Assembly (NCBI GenBank): GCA_950295325.1
Contig: OX485804.1
Coordinates: 68,362,033-68,426,032 of the forward strand
Length of the DNA stretch: 64,000 nucleotides
Source of the DNA: Polytrichum commune
Taxonomy: Eukaryota > Streptophyta > Polytrichopsida > Polytrichales > Polytrichaceae
Direction: 5' to 3'
Of this stretch, positions 1 through 11,800 are shown one piece after another (positions within the stretch are counted from its first letter, which is position 1; each line of letters starts with the position of its first letter). The translations under genes were made by a program, and so were the position numbers. Below the pieces are notes generated by a model that was not told the origin of the DNA, ran no database searches, and was given only the letters and a program-made list of their open reading frames with translations.

Positions 1-614
1 ACACCACCCTACACCAGTAGATACCTTCCAACCAAGTAGATCGCCACCTAGTGGGTTGCAAACCCATCAGAACATTAGGTGGCGACCCATTTTGGGTTGC
101 ATGAATATTGAAGTGTTAAGTGACTAGGTTTCCATCTTAGGCAATGATGGTGGGAGCCAAGCTCAAAGAGGGAGTGTCTAATCCTAGCCTTCAGTGTCTA
201 GCTCAAGCCTATAGGTGTCCTTTTAAGATCAAAATTTGAAGTAGGCACATATACCTTATGTTGAGGAATATTTTTAATCGTAAGTGACGGAAAGAAATCT
301 TGAAAAATATGTTCTCTTACTTTTCATGACTTTGGATGAATCCAAAAATTAAATTTTTGAGTATTGGATTTCCAAGCTCTACCAGTCTAAGATTTCAACT
401 ACACAAATTGGCATTTGGAAAAAAAGAAAGAGCCCATATGTAAATACCATGATATATAGACCATAATTTTGACCTTACCATAGTATTCCTTTACGATGTC
501 TGTAGTTTGTGATATGGATTTAGAATATAATTCTGGACAATTCACAGCATTCGTAAAACAAGTCATATACAATCATTTCTAAAATTTTGTGTTCACAACT
601 ACTTTATAATTTTG

Positions 615-1280
615 TAAAAACTTGCTCGATACTAATTGTAAAGCGCCCGTGTAATGTCACCAACACTAAATGTAAACCCTAACATTATTTGTCATTCCTT
701 GCAAAAAAAGTAAAAATAAATAAAAAAGGGCATTACAGATTTAAAATGTTGCAATTATTGTCACTTACTAAGTGAAGTGTCATCCAAATTTTAGTCATTC
801 ATGTCAATAGTTCATTACATAAATGTCAGGATGCATAATGTATCAAAGATTGTTTCAATAATTGACATTTGGATGAACTAAAAGCAAGTTGGGATGACAA
901 TATTTGCAAACTTGTTCACAAGAAGCGTCATTGAAGAAGTTACCACAATGTCATAAAATACCATATGACACTATATATATATATAATATTTCTTGGTTAT
1001 ATACAAGGTGAGGTCTTCAATCTCCAACTTGCAACAACTTCATCCATTGCATCATAAGTATTATTTGTTACATCTATGTCTTGGTTGTCTTCATTTGTGT
1101 TTTTGGATCCCTTAACATAAATGAATAAATAACCAATGTCTGGCAATTGGACGTGAATTTGAGCCTGTTGGCCCTACACTAAGCAAGAATTCTCTTGCTT
1201 AAGTATTTCTAATAGGGTGGGGTTTACTGCCTACCTTGCGGTGGGTGGGCTCTTGGCTTCCTACTTAGCTAGCTACACTA
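615..1280 (+). repeat. Dispersed repeat family R1, longest copy
   Basis: The stretch begins with a GTGTAATGTCACC...CACTAAATGTAAACCC segment, continues through AT-rich sequence with TGTCATT motifs, and ends in a block containing GGTGGGTGGGCTCTTGGCTTC. The 5' part recurs in direct orientation at about 6,956-7,060 and the 3' block (1,124-1,275) recurs at 7,252-7,394. Positions 650-980 also recur inverted at about 5,610-5,900. It behaves as a multi-copy, non-coding transposon derivative; its class is unknown. Confidence 0.6.
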
Positions 1281-1575
1281 AATATGATATTTAGTGTTTG
1301 ATTAGATTTAGTGTTTTACCACCCTACTTTGCTCAACACTAATTTTCAATTCTTTGATAATTAGTGTTAGACATAAATGCGCCGCCGCCGCCTTCCTTGT
1401 TGCCACCTCTTTCCTACTAAACACTAAATTCGTGCATGTAACTTTCACATAGTAAATGATATTTAGTGTTTGAGTTTACATTTAATGTTACTTAATTTCA
1501 TAGGGTTAGTGAGATTTAGTGTAGTGTTCGTATTTAGTGTATCTAACACTAAATATCATATTTAGTGTAGTTTTT
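1270..1575. repeat. Cluster of ACACTAAAT / ATTTAGTGT motifs
   Basis: At least eight copies of ACACTAAAT or its complement occur in about 300 bp, several arranged as short palindromes around ATATCATAT or ATATGATAT. Dense, mixed-orientation short motifs of this kind resemble subterminal regions of CACTA-type elements. I could not find matching ends, so this may be a relic. Confidence 0.4.
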
Positions 1576-2210
1576 CCCCGTCAAGTAAAGAGAAGATTTC
1601 ACAGCGGGAATCGAAGATCCCCTAACATGTCTTGGAATGTTAACATTGAATCACCTATTTGGGGCAATCTTTGGGTCTGTTTGTTGGGTTGTAGGGCTAG
1701 AGATAAATGTCAATTTGCATTCCTTTTGGAATTCTTTGTTGACATTGAACTTCGTAGTTGAAGAGATACCCCAACTTACAAAATCTTCCTCTTCGTACCT
1801 TTCCCCATGTTCCTCAACGTCCATATGTTAGGCATGTGTTTATGGGTTGCCTAAAAGAACCCAACCTCTGAGAGGAGGGGAGTCACCCTACTTTGAAACC
1901 TGGTAAAACACGATCAAGGTAAGGAAGAACGGGCTCCCATTCACGTCAGTGTACATTTACGCTGATGGTACTTTTATTTTATTTTATGGAATGCAAATGT
2001 CTGTTTTAAGGGGCTTAAAGATACAAACATGTAGGGATTGGAGTGAATGGGACATTTAAGAAAGCATTATAAGTGGAACACTAGTTTGGTTGACAACATC
2101 TATTGTGACATGCTTAACCTGTAGGTTTCTATTTTATGTTGAACTCTTGCCATGCTTTGAATTGATATAAGGACATGACCAATCCGCTTTAAAGATAAGA
2201 TCCTCGTCAT

Positions 2211-2339
2211 ATTATTATTATTATTATTATCCCCCCCCTGCATAACTATGAGAACTCGTGATTCTTATTAGTCAACATAAATTTCCATGAGTCTCTTGTC
2301 TTTAATAATAATAATAATAACAATAACAATAATAATAAT
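2211..2339. repeat. ATT and AAT trinucleotide microsatellites
   Basis: A run of (ATT)n at 2,211-2,230 is followed by a C run. A second, imperfect AAT/AAC run lies at 2,304-2,339. These are simple sequence repeats with no sign of function. Confidence 0.8.
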
Positions 2340-3983
2340 TTCTATGGTTTCACTCCTTGCCAACACCCACCACTGCTCCTTCCTTTCATTGTAGTTCCCA
2401 ACAATGATATGGCGATACTTTTGCTTTGTGTATAAATTATCTACATTGGACTAACATTTAAGTATATTTGAACAACCCACTTGTCCATAAGTATAATAAG
2501 GGATGTGCAGTTATGGGGACAATAACATGAAAGAACAACATCAAAAATTGTTATAGCAATTCAACAACCGCACTGCGAATGATTGTATCCGATGATTACC
2601 AAACACCACATTTGTGTAGTTGTGTGATTTAATGTACGTCATATTGGCAGTTGGAATTGTTTAAAATTCATGCATAAATCCAAATATTCTTAATATTTAC
2701 TTATGAATTGCGTAAGTCTTGACACCTTCCTTGCTCTAAGTAGGTAGATATTCAATGGTTGCTTCTTTTTTTAATCTATCCCACTTCTCTTGGGATAAGA
2801 AACATGCAGTTGATATGAGATGGTTAGGGAATCCAAATCGAGGCCGAAGCTACTTTCCTCATAATCTAGTAGCTCATATGACCATCTTATTCATTATCAA
2901 AGCGGAGATAATTGTCCTCATGAAATGGTCATTTAGAACCCGACAATTATGCTGATTATTGAGCCTTTGAGAACGCTTATCAAATATTGAGCACATAGTC
3001 CAATCTCTTTTAAACACACATCTTTGTGGTGTCCATTCTTAGATCCACACCTAACCACATACCACTCAAATATAGGTGTTTGGTTAAGATGGTAATTTAA
3101 GCAAATGTGAGCACGACCCTAGCATGACATGTGACAAATATTGAGGGGAAATGGTTTGTGTCATAATAAAGAGCCTCCATAGTAGTATATAATTTTGGGC
3201 CATGGTATTCACAAGCATGCTCCCACCCCTTGGTTGCATTGTTGTCTTCAGTGATGCCCCCCTTCAATGTTGCTAGAGGTGGGTTACCTATAGTTTATTT
3301 GATTATTAAGATGCCTATTCAAAAGCTATAAGGGCTCATTAAAGTGTTGGTTTTAGTGCACAAGCGGTACGAGCAATAAGTGTGGGCAAACTTGGAAGAA
3401 ATTGTTATGGATGAAAGACATGGGCAATTTTGGGCCGGCCTTGGGGCAGTTTTAGGAGTTGTTTCGAGTGAGGAAAAAGTGTGGGTCTAGGAAGGGATTA
3501 AGTAGCTAGGGGCAGGTGAATTGCAAAAAAGGTAATATGTTCATATACTGTACATTTTATTTTAAATTATTTTTATCAGGTCTAAGCCAATCATGCATAC
3601 CACTTCTCTAAATGGGCTCTGTTAAAACAAACTTAATCAACCAAAGGGTTAGTTAAACCCCTAGAAACCGAAGCAAAACCATCCCAAATCTACCCAACAC
3701 AATTCAATCCGACTCATGTGCATAGTCAAGAAAACCGACACCTCTTATGATAGATCTGACTATACAAATGAAAACTTTATAAAGGTAGAATAGTTCCCTT
3801 ATACTTTTCAACTGTCCACGTGTCCAAAATCAGAAGATTACGATTATGTTGCTTGACAACAGTGACTACATGGACATAAAACGTCCTCGTCAGCCTTTTA
3901 GGAGGTAAGCACCCTCTACCGTCGGTAAATCTCATCTTGGGTGAAGTGGGTACGGCGGAGCGAGAAACATGTTTGTTTAGGGT

Positions 3984-4053
3984 TTAGGATTACATTTAGT
4001 ATGTATCAGTGGCACTTCATGGGCGGTTTACAATAAGTATTGAGCAAGACAAA
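3984..4053 (-). repeat. 70-bp repeat, copy 1 (identical to 5,878-5,947)
   Basis: These 70 bases are identical to positions 5,878-5,947. The first ~20 bases resemble the inverted ATGTAAACCC segment of repeat family R1, so this is probably a truncated R1 copy. The exact identity contrasts with the divergence of other R1 copies and suggests recent duplication or gene conversion. Confidence 0.8.
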
Positions 4054-5369
4054 CAAGAAAACGGTAGAACCGTGAGGCTTTGTCCTTTATTATGAAAGAC
4101 TACAATAGTAGTTGTCCACTTTGCTCATGCCAATCCATGGTTATTCACTATACCAAACCTTAGATTTTGGGCATTTTCTTCTCAAATGCAGGTCAAGGAT
4201 TGAAGCTACTCATTTATCACTCGAAATTTTTAAAATGAATAACCAAGAATTGCTAAAATAACTATAATTAACTAGATTTCTTTCAATGCTTTTTAGGGAG
4301 CAATTATATATATAGAGAGAGATTCTTACATTATTCTACATTACTCAAAAGACTAATTGGGTCTTGCATGTATTTGCCAAAATAACAAAGGTGGACAAAG
4401 TGGCCTTGCAACTTGGGGGGCCGTGGTGGGTGGTGGCTATATTATTATGCAGGGGCTCTTGACTTTTGTAGGCGGGTCTTACACAAACACTTTCCTCTCT
4501 TCGTCACCTTGTATGATACGAAACATGCAATAAGAGCCATTTTTACACGTGTCACAAGTGACCGTGAGGAAAATAAATTATGGTTTGTGATTTGTTGTGG
4601 TCATGATCCACATCACGTTTTAAAGTCTCGGTCATGGGTCATAGTATGAAGCGGACTTAGATTGGAAATCCGAGACGTTAAAAAACAAAATTAGAGGTTC
4701 CAAATGACTACAAATAGTAACAAGTGAGTGCGTGAGACTAGTGATTCAAGGTAAATTTGTAGGTGACTTAAGATTACATTGGTAAATTGCATAGATTTGT
4801 CCTATTTAGCACATATTATTATTTGAAACTACAAGTCACTCTTATAGTTCATTAAGAAATCCATTAGTCAACCCATAGAACGTAAATAGCTTGTATGCAC
4901 ATCAACGAGTAGGATATAGCTTACTTGGTTAAAGCATATTCTTGGTTTCAAAACAAGTTATAGCATCATGTATTTCCAAATGACAATCCACACTTTATCT
5001 GGAAAATGCTTATAGTTTTGCCTCAATGCTCCGTGAGGCCCATGTTTGCACGGAAATCACTAAGGGGATGTTTACACCAGTGACCGGTGACCGGCGACCA
5101 ATGACCATGACCATGCTTTCTAAAGATTGCCATTGGTTGAGAAATGAATGGCAATCCCATTTTGATTTACACAAGGTTGTCAAAAATGACGTGGGCAAGC
5201 ATGTTAAAAAATGAATGAGAAAGTGACTTGGAATCTTACATGTCCAGAAATGAATAGTGTTATTTGGTCACCTAGATTTTGTCGCGTGAGAACCCAAATA
5301 AGTTGTCTCAAATGGAAAAAGAGGTGACCATGCCGGAATAAATATTATTTTCTAAATATCTAATTTTAC

Positions 5370-5370
<1 letters not shown>

Positions 5371-5400
<30 letters not shown>
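5371..5400. repeat. CA dinucleotide microsatellite
   Basis: A run of about twelve CA units is followed by a short TA run. Confidence 0.85.
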
Positions 5401-5401
<1 letters not shown>

Positions 5402-5609
5402 AATACTACGTCCCAATCTTAATCCGCTTCACACTATTCTCTATGATCAAGTCTTTTAAGAAGTGATGTGGATTTCTTTTGGTCACGATCTTTGGACCAT
5501 CAATCATTTCCATGACGAATCCGAAATCAATTATTCTCACAGCCTTTGGTCACGTGTGTCAAATAGCCCTAATGGACTGCACTAAATAACAAAAAAGAGC
5601 GGGGCATCA

Positions 5610-5947
5610 TTAGTACACTAAACATTATATATGATGTATTTAATGTCATATGATATTTCATGTCATTGTCATTGTCATTGTGGTAACTTTCCTAATCACA
5701 CTTCCTATGAATTCGTTTACAAATATTGTTCATCCACTTTTGGTATTTTATGCATCCTAACATTTATGTAACGGCATAGTGTCATGAATGATTGAAAGTT
5801 TCCCTACTAAGTGACAATAATTGCAACATTGTAAGTCTACAATGCCCAATTTCTAATACAAGGAATGACAAATAATGTTAGGATTACATTTAGTATGTAT
5901 CAGTGGCACTTCATGGGCGGTTTACAATAAGTATTGAGCAAGACAAA
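5610..5947 (-). repeat. Dispersed repeat R1, inverted copy
   Basis: Read on the minus strand, this stretch follows positions about 650-980: the ATGTAAACCC-like start, ACATTATTTGTCATTCCTTG, AATTATTGTCACTTAGTAGG, the ATAAATGTTAGGATGCATAA segment and the CCACAATG end. With the plus-strand copy it makes a widely spaced imperfect inverted repeat. Its proximal end includes the second copy of the 70-bp identical repeat. Confidence 0.6.
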
Positions 5948-6299
5948 TGAAATCGGTGACACTAAACACGATATTTAAATAAAATCGGTGACACTAAACA
6001 TGACATTTAATGTAGTGTTTTAATAACCCATATATGAACTTCTCTGAAGGATCCACTTATGTAAAGGACAACTTAAGCCTAGGGTTAGTGTGGGACTCCC
6101 CATTTTGGGATGCTAAGTTAATATATTAATTAAATTAGGTGCTAATATAATTTTGGTGTGGAGATGGGCATTGGTGACACGCTGGCGAGCCCCTTTTTCC
6201 AGGGCTTGGAAACCGGCCATTCACTTATTAATCTTTGCCACTCTGTCATGTTCAACAGCCCATCATATGCGTGCGTGCATGCATATATGCATGCATCAC

Positions 6300-6745
6300 A
6301 TACTATCATGATGAGGGCCACGCATCATGTGATAATGCATTGACCATGACCATACATTGAGTGCTCGATGTATGGCAGTTCATGTGCACAACTTGCATGT
6401 TGGGGACGGCATGGCCATAGGATGCTCATGCAGTGGATGACGTGGCATGGGAATGTATGATGGGGGCCATTGATCATGTGATAATGCCCATGAGCATACA
6501 TTGAGTGCTCGATGTATGGCAGTTCATGTGCACAACTTGCATGTTGAGGATGGCATGGCCATAGGAGGAGGATGCCGTGGATGACGTGGCATGATATTGT
6601 ATGATGGGGGCCATGGATCATGTGATAATTCCCATGAGCATGCATTCAATACTGGATGTATGGCAGTTCATGTGCACAACTTGCATGTTGGGGATGGCAT
6701 GGCTATAGGATGCTCATGCAGTGGATGATGTGGCATGGGAAATGT
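6300..6745. repeat. 144-bp tandem repeat, three copies
   Basis: The segment CAGTTCATGTGCACAACTTG begins at 6,376, 6,520 and 6,664, exactly 144 bases apart each time. Flanking sequence in each unit (ATGTATGGCAG, GGCATGGC, GTGGATGA, GATCATGTGATAAT) is also conserved with few changes. Long open frames here arise from the repeat and are not taken as genes. Confidence 0.9.
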
Positions 6746-6949
6746 ATTGGCAGATGCCACCTAGGACGATAGGGCGTGCTTGAATCGAACACATCCTATG
6801 TTTGAGTTGTCATAACATTACAAAACTTCTTGGTTGCGTTTTATGGGACCATGTATCACACGAGCATAATTATCCTTCAATTTCATAATTCCTTGTTTAT
6901 GGGGAGCACTCAGGTTTGTGTTCAAATTATGACATTTTCGACAAGCAAC

Positions 6950-7394
6950 TGTGAATTATAAATTGCGCGTGTAGTGTCACGGACACTATATGTAAACCCT
7001 AGTATTATCTGTCATTCTTTAAAAAAAAACCATAATTGGGCATTCTAGATTGACAATGTTGCAACAAGTGTCCATGGAGATTTTGGGGCATAATCGGTCA
7101 AGATGCTAGTGTTTCGAAGGCCAACTGGTTACAAGTTGCAATTTTTTCGGTTTTTTTTCATTAGTGTAAGGTGTTTTCTATAAGTCCCTCTCAATGGATT
7201 AATTACTATCCTAAAGTACTGTATTTATTGTATTTCAAATAAATAGATAAATAGATAAATAACCAACGTCGGGTAATACGACGTGAATTGAGCCCGTAGG
7301 CCCTACCCTGCTTAAGAATCCTCTTGGTGCAAGGTGGGGTCTATTGCCTACCTTGCTATGGGTGGGCTCTTGGCTTCCTAGCTACCTAGCTAGT
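6950..7394 (+). repeat. Dispersed repeat R1, second direct copy with insertion
   Basis: The 5' part (GCGTGTAGTGTCAC...ATGTAAACCC) matches 640-700 and the 3' part (7,252-7,394, ending GTGGGCTCTTGGCTTCCTAG) matches 1,124-1,275. The central portion of the longer copy is missing and is replaced by a piece of repeat family R2 (7,076-7,200). Confidence 0.6.
7076..7200 (+). repeat. Dispersed repeat R2, copy 1
   Basis: Contains TCCATGGAGATTTTGGGGCA, then AAGATGCTAGTGTTTCGAAG and GCCAACTGGTTACAAGTTG. The same order of words appears at 16,208-16,400 and 27,055-27,260, which identifies an old dispersed non-coding repeat. Confidence 0.6.
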
Positions 7395-8171
7395 TTTCCC
7401 CCCATTCGTTCCCTTGGACACTAGTCTAGTTGTGGTCCTAAAGCACTAATAAAACACTTAAGATATAAGTTCTTGGAGTGTATTGTAGTTTCATTAGATT
7501 GTTTAAAAGGTAAGCTTTCTAGAGCTTCATTACTCAAAAGAAAAAATGTTGCTAATTATTTTAAGAGATCATATCAATATGGTAGCACTATTTAGTAATT
7601 TTTAGGATTTGTCTATAGTCGATTTAGAATTATTGATTTTCAAGAAATTATGACAATAATATGCAGTAAAAGTATAGTCCAAAATTTAAAGGTTATATTA
7701 AGAATAAATATACACATTGAGGTAAGAAAAAGAATCCATATAAAATCATCAATGTTCAATGAAAATAACATGAAGTTACTACATATAGTAATGTATCAAC
7801 AAGGGGAAAAGTCGGTTCATTCTTGGCTTGCACATTTTTCTTGTGCACAACCATCTATTCATAGTGGAATGGGATCATCGACATCGCCATCAACAAGAAA
7901 ATTTCATGAGGAACATGAGTATACCTATTGTGACCTCCTATCACCTTCCTTGTGGATGAATTTTCCTTCAACAATCATTCATACGCCCAAATATGGAAGT
8001 GAAGGGCTAAGGACATCTGAAGTTGAATAATTTTCTTAAAAGAAAAAGCTTTACCCCTAAGTAGTGTGTTTTGGAGCTTCATTACAAAGTGCAGGTATGG
8101 GATGCTCATGATCATGGGTATACATGGTGATGGCATGGCATGAAGTGTCCGTGATTGTGTGTGTGCGTGTG

Positions 8172-8188
8172 TGGGGGGGGGGGGGGGG
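8172..8188. repeat. Poly-G run after a GT repeat
   Basis: A GT-rich stretch runs into about sixteen consecutive G bases. The exact length could be unreliable in an assembly. Confidence 0.8.
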
Positions 8189-8434
8189 TACTAAGGGTGA
8201 GTTTCCATGTAGCCCGCTTGTTCACTAGATTCTAGATAATAGTGAGCAGGAGGTGTTCGCATGTAAATAAGCACAAGCTACCAACCAACCACGTTCCAGT
8301 GGCCTCCTAGAATGTGGAGGGCCATTGACATGGGCCGCTAGACTTCCATGTGCCCACTAAAGCATTGTTTAACCTACAAGTGCCGGTCACTGAATGATTA
8401 CATACCGGTTTTAATTAAGGAGAGGAGGAGGTTA

Positions 8435-8461
8435 ATACACTACTACAAAACACGTCTTTTA
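8435..8461 (+). repeat. Element 1 target duplication and left TIR
   Basis: ATA (8,435-8,437) is followed by the 24-bp terminal inverted repeat beginning CACTACTACAAAACACG. It matches the right end base for base. Confidence 0.95.
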
Positions 8462-8807
8462 TTCCAACGCCCACTTCACTACATGTCTTTTACTACTATG
8501 AAGAGTGATTGGGGGAATGCACGAAATTCAATGGTGTTCATTCCATGTCCGAGTTTACTTTGAGGAGTCATGGTGCTGATGTGGGACAACAATTCAATTG
8601 GGAACGCACGTGTGAACGTGTTTGGGAACGCCAAATGGGACGTGCATTACTGTAGGTAGTGAAGTGGTCGATTTGGACAGATTGTCATATGTTTCAAGGA
8701 TTTAGAATGGGTACTCGCCAAAAAGGGGCGTCTATTTTTATAATTCATAATGGAATGTACATATTTATATAGAGTGAGGCATTTCTACATAACCAACATA
8801 ATCTAAT

Positions 8808-11800
8808 TTAATCTATTTGAACATCTCTATCTTCTTCAATTCCAAAGTCATCCTCGTCTTCAAATGGAGATTCGTGCTCATTTGTGTTCAAAGCTATAAC
8901 CATTTCGTTGCTGCTTAATACCACAACCTCATCCAATATTGGGTCAGTTGGTGTTGCATCATTCTCTAAAGATGCGGGCACCAAACCACAATGTTCTTCA
9001 ACGTTGCCTGGAGATAGGCAACCTATGTCCGGCATATAGTCTTTGTTGGAAACAACTCTTGCTCCTTTTGGCTCTTTCCGCAGAACCACCTTCCACCCAT
9101 GATTGTTCAAATCATTTGCAAAGAAAACTTGTTCAACATGGAGTGGAAATGCGAAAGATTCGGCTGATAATGGTACCAACCTATCAAAATTCACTAGGCT
9201 AAACCCATACTCATCTCGCTTCATGGTGGTATTGTGCCCAACCATATTTGCCATCACCCAATTACAATATAACACAACCAATTCATATCGACCATAGTTT
9301 ACGGCCAATATTTCCTCCACCCATCCCACATACTCCAAGTTCGCCGCCTTCATGTTCTTAGCACGTACATTTGATCGACAATTTTGGGAGAAGGTGGCGG
9401 CCACGCCACAGTCGCATGTTGTCAATGTCCCCTCTGCACTTCGCACACGGATATGGTTTCCAAAAGCATACATGGAGCGGTAAGATGTTGCTTGGCTAGA
9501 GGGTGGAAGAGATAAGACCAATATATCTTCATCAATCTCTTCTCCCGCCGCTTTTGCACGTGAAACCTCGGACTTGAACCAATTGTGAAAGGGCTCATCT
9601 TGGAAATTTTCGGGATAGACAATCCTGCCATTTCGTTTCTTCCTTCGATATTCTTCACGATCCAATTTGCGCTGTGTCATACTTGCGGTGTGTCGCCTGC
9701 AGAAAAACACAATATTGTGTTGTCTTTCAATTTCCAAAGGTTTTGTTAATATTACTTTACATAGTAAAGTAGATATCACGATTTCAAGTAATAAATATAT
9801 GTCATTTCCATATTTGTTTACTCTTGGCAGTTACAAATGCTTACTACATATAGTTATTGCCTAGTAAGACTAGTGACATTATAATGTGCATGCTACTAAC
9901 ATATCATTGTGCATGGAATATAATGTCACGGCCAGGAACATTGATCATGAAGTAACTTACTCTCTCCACGACTCCAAGGGGGCCACATTATTCACCACAA
10001 ATTCATGGATCCAGTCGCGTATCTTGGGGGTTAGTATCATTGGTCGCCCAACACCTTCCAATATTTCGTCGTTCATTGTAGGATCTTTTTTGTCGTCCCA
10101 TACCCTGCGACTTGTAATGGAATATGACGTCATGTACTCCGTGCAAAAGCCAAGCGCCTCATCTATGGCATATCCTTCGGCCATACTAGCTTCGGGTCTA
10201 TTGCGATTGCGAACATAGCCCTTCAATGTCTTCAAATACCTTTCCATAGGATACATCCAACGGACATGTATAGGCCCACAAATTTCCAATTCCTCAATCA
10301 AGTGCACCACAAGGTGCGTCATGACATCAAAAAATGCCGGTGGAAACTCTTTTTCAAGCATGCACAAGGTGATGGCCGTATCCTCTCTCAAGTCACTCAT
10401 TTCCAACGGATTGATGGTTTTAACGCATATCCGTTTGAATATGCGGCTTAATCTTATTATGCATATATGGACCTCTTTTCTCATGATTGTGCGTACACAA
10501 AGGGACAATATCTGTTGCATAAGGACATGGTAATCGTGGGATTTCAATCCTTTCAATGTCCCATCCACGTTCATTCTTTTCCGCAATTGGTCCACATAAT
10601 GGGTTGGAGTTTTCAATTGCCGCACAACATCCACAAATACCTCCTTTTCGTTCTTTGTGAGCACATATGGGGCTTGTGGTAAAGTGAGGCTTCCTAGTAT
10701 TCTCCCCGGTATGGGCCACAAATACGGCCGTATGTTGGCTTCCTGTAAATCCATGCGAACCTTGAGTATATCCTTCTCCTCAAATATGGTTTTCATAAGA
10801 CTTTCTGTTATGTTCTTCTCGCAGTGCATTACATCCAATGTATTGCGTATAAGAAGGCCCTGTTGGTGCACATAAAATTTGGGTAAGTACAGTGTCTATC
10901 AAATGCCATATAATAAACTGTTGCAAAGTGTTCAGACAATGGTTGTCCGATATGACTATACCATTACTTGAATAAGTATTGGATTATTAATGAAAATGCA
11001 TTTATAAGTGAACCCTTACTTCCTGCAGTCATTATGCATTACCTCTAACAGTAATGTGTGTTTACTTTTAATAGACAAGCATTACTTCCCACAGTAAAAT
11101 AAAAGTCGCTAGTGTGTACCTTCCAATATGGTAATGCAAAGAGTGCATTCTTTCTCTTCACTCCATGCTCGTGAATTGGATCTAATTTGTCTCCTTTTTT
11201 GTTTTCGGTTGAGCTTGCCAACCAATCTTCTCTTTGTTTTGTAAACCGCAAATGATCATGTGCAAATATTACCCGCGGGGGACCTCGGTGATCCTCCTCT
11301 CCATCAAAACTATTTTTTAATCGTCTATACGGATGGTGCATTGCCAAGTAATGACGATGACTGAGGTAAACGTTCTTCCCCAACAACTTGGACCTCCTCG
11401 TTGACACATGTGGCCCACATGGGGGACAACCCCTATACCCCTTTGTTACTTGTCTGGCAAGCAACCCATATGCCGGAAAGTCATGTATGCTCCACATAAG
11501 AATCGCACGAAGGTTCAAATTTGGGTTTGTGGAATAAATACTCCCCTCACTTGAACTCGCCTTCTCCAAAACAGATCCATCTGTTGTCATCACCCCTTTC
11601 CACAACCTTTGAAGCTCCTCTATGAGCGGTGCTAAATACACATGGATATTCTCCTCTTTCACACTTTCTTTTCCGGGAATGATTAGGGTTAACATCACAA
11701 AAAACCGTTTCGTAACTAGCCATGGTGGTAAATTGTAGTTTAACAATACCACTGGCCATGTTGAATGACTTAAAGATTGGTTAGAAAATGGATTGACACC

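Larger units (their letters stand above)
1..8434. other. Left flank: non-coding, repeat-rich DNA
   Basis: I see no supportable gene here. All open frames are short, lack plausible splice context and match no family I know. The stretch is AT-rich and built of dispersed repeat copies (listed separately), microsatellites and a 144-bp tandem repeat. Stretches without a listed repeat (about 1-600, 1,580-3,980, 4,060-5,600 and 7,400-8,430) show nothing I recognise. Confidence 0.6.

Noticed and set aside
2211-2339. ATT/AAT runs as regulatory elements
   Set aside because: Ordinary microsatellites with no gene nearby.
6325-6645. 106-aa minus-strand ORF rich in His
   Set aside because: It is produced by the 144-bp tandem repeat, whose period is a multiple of three; there is no gene context.
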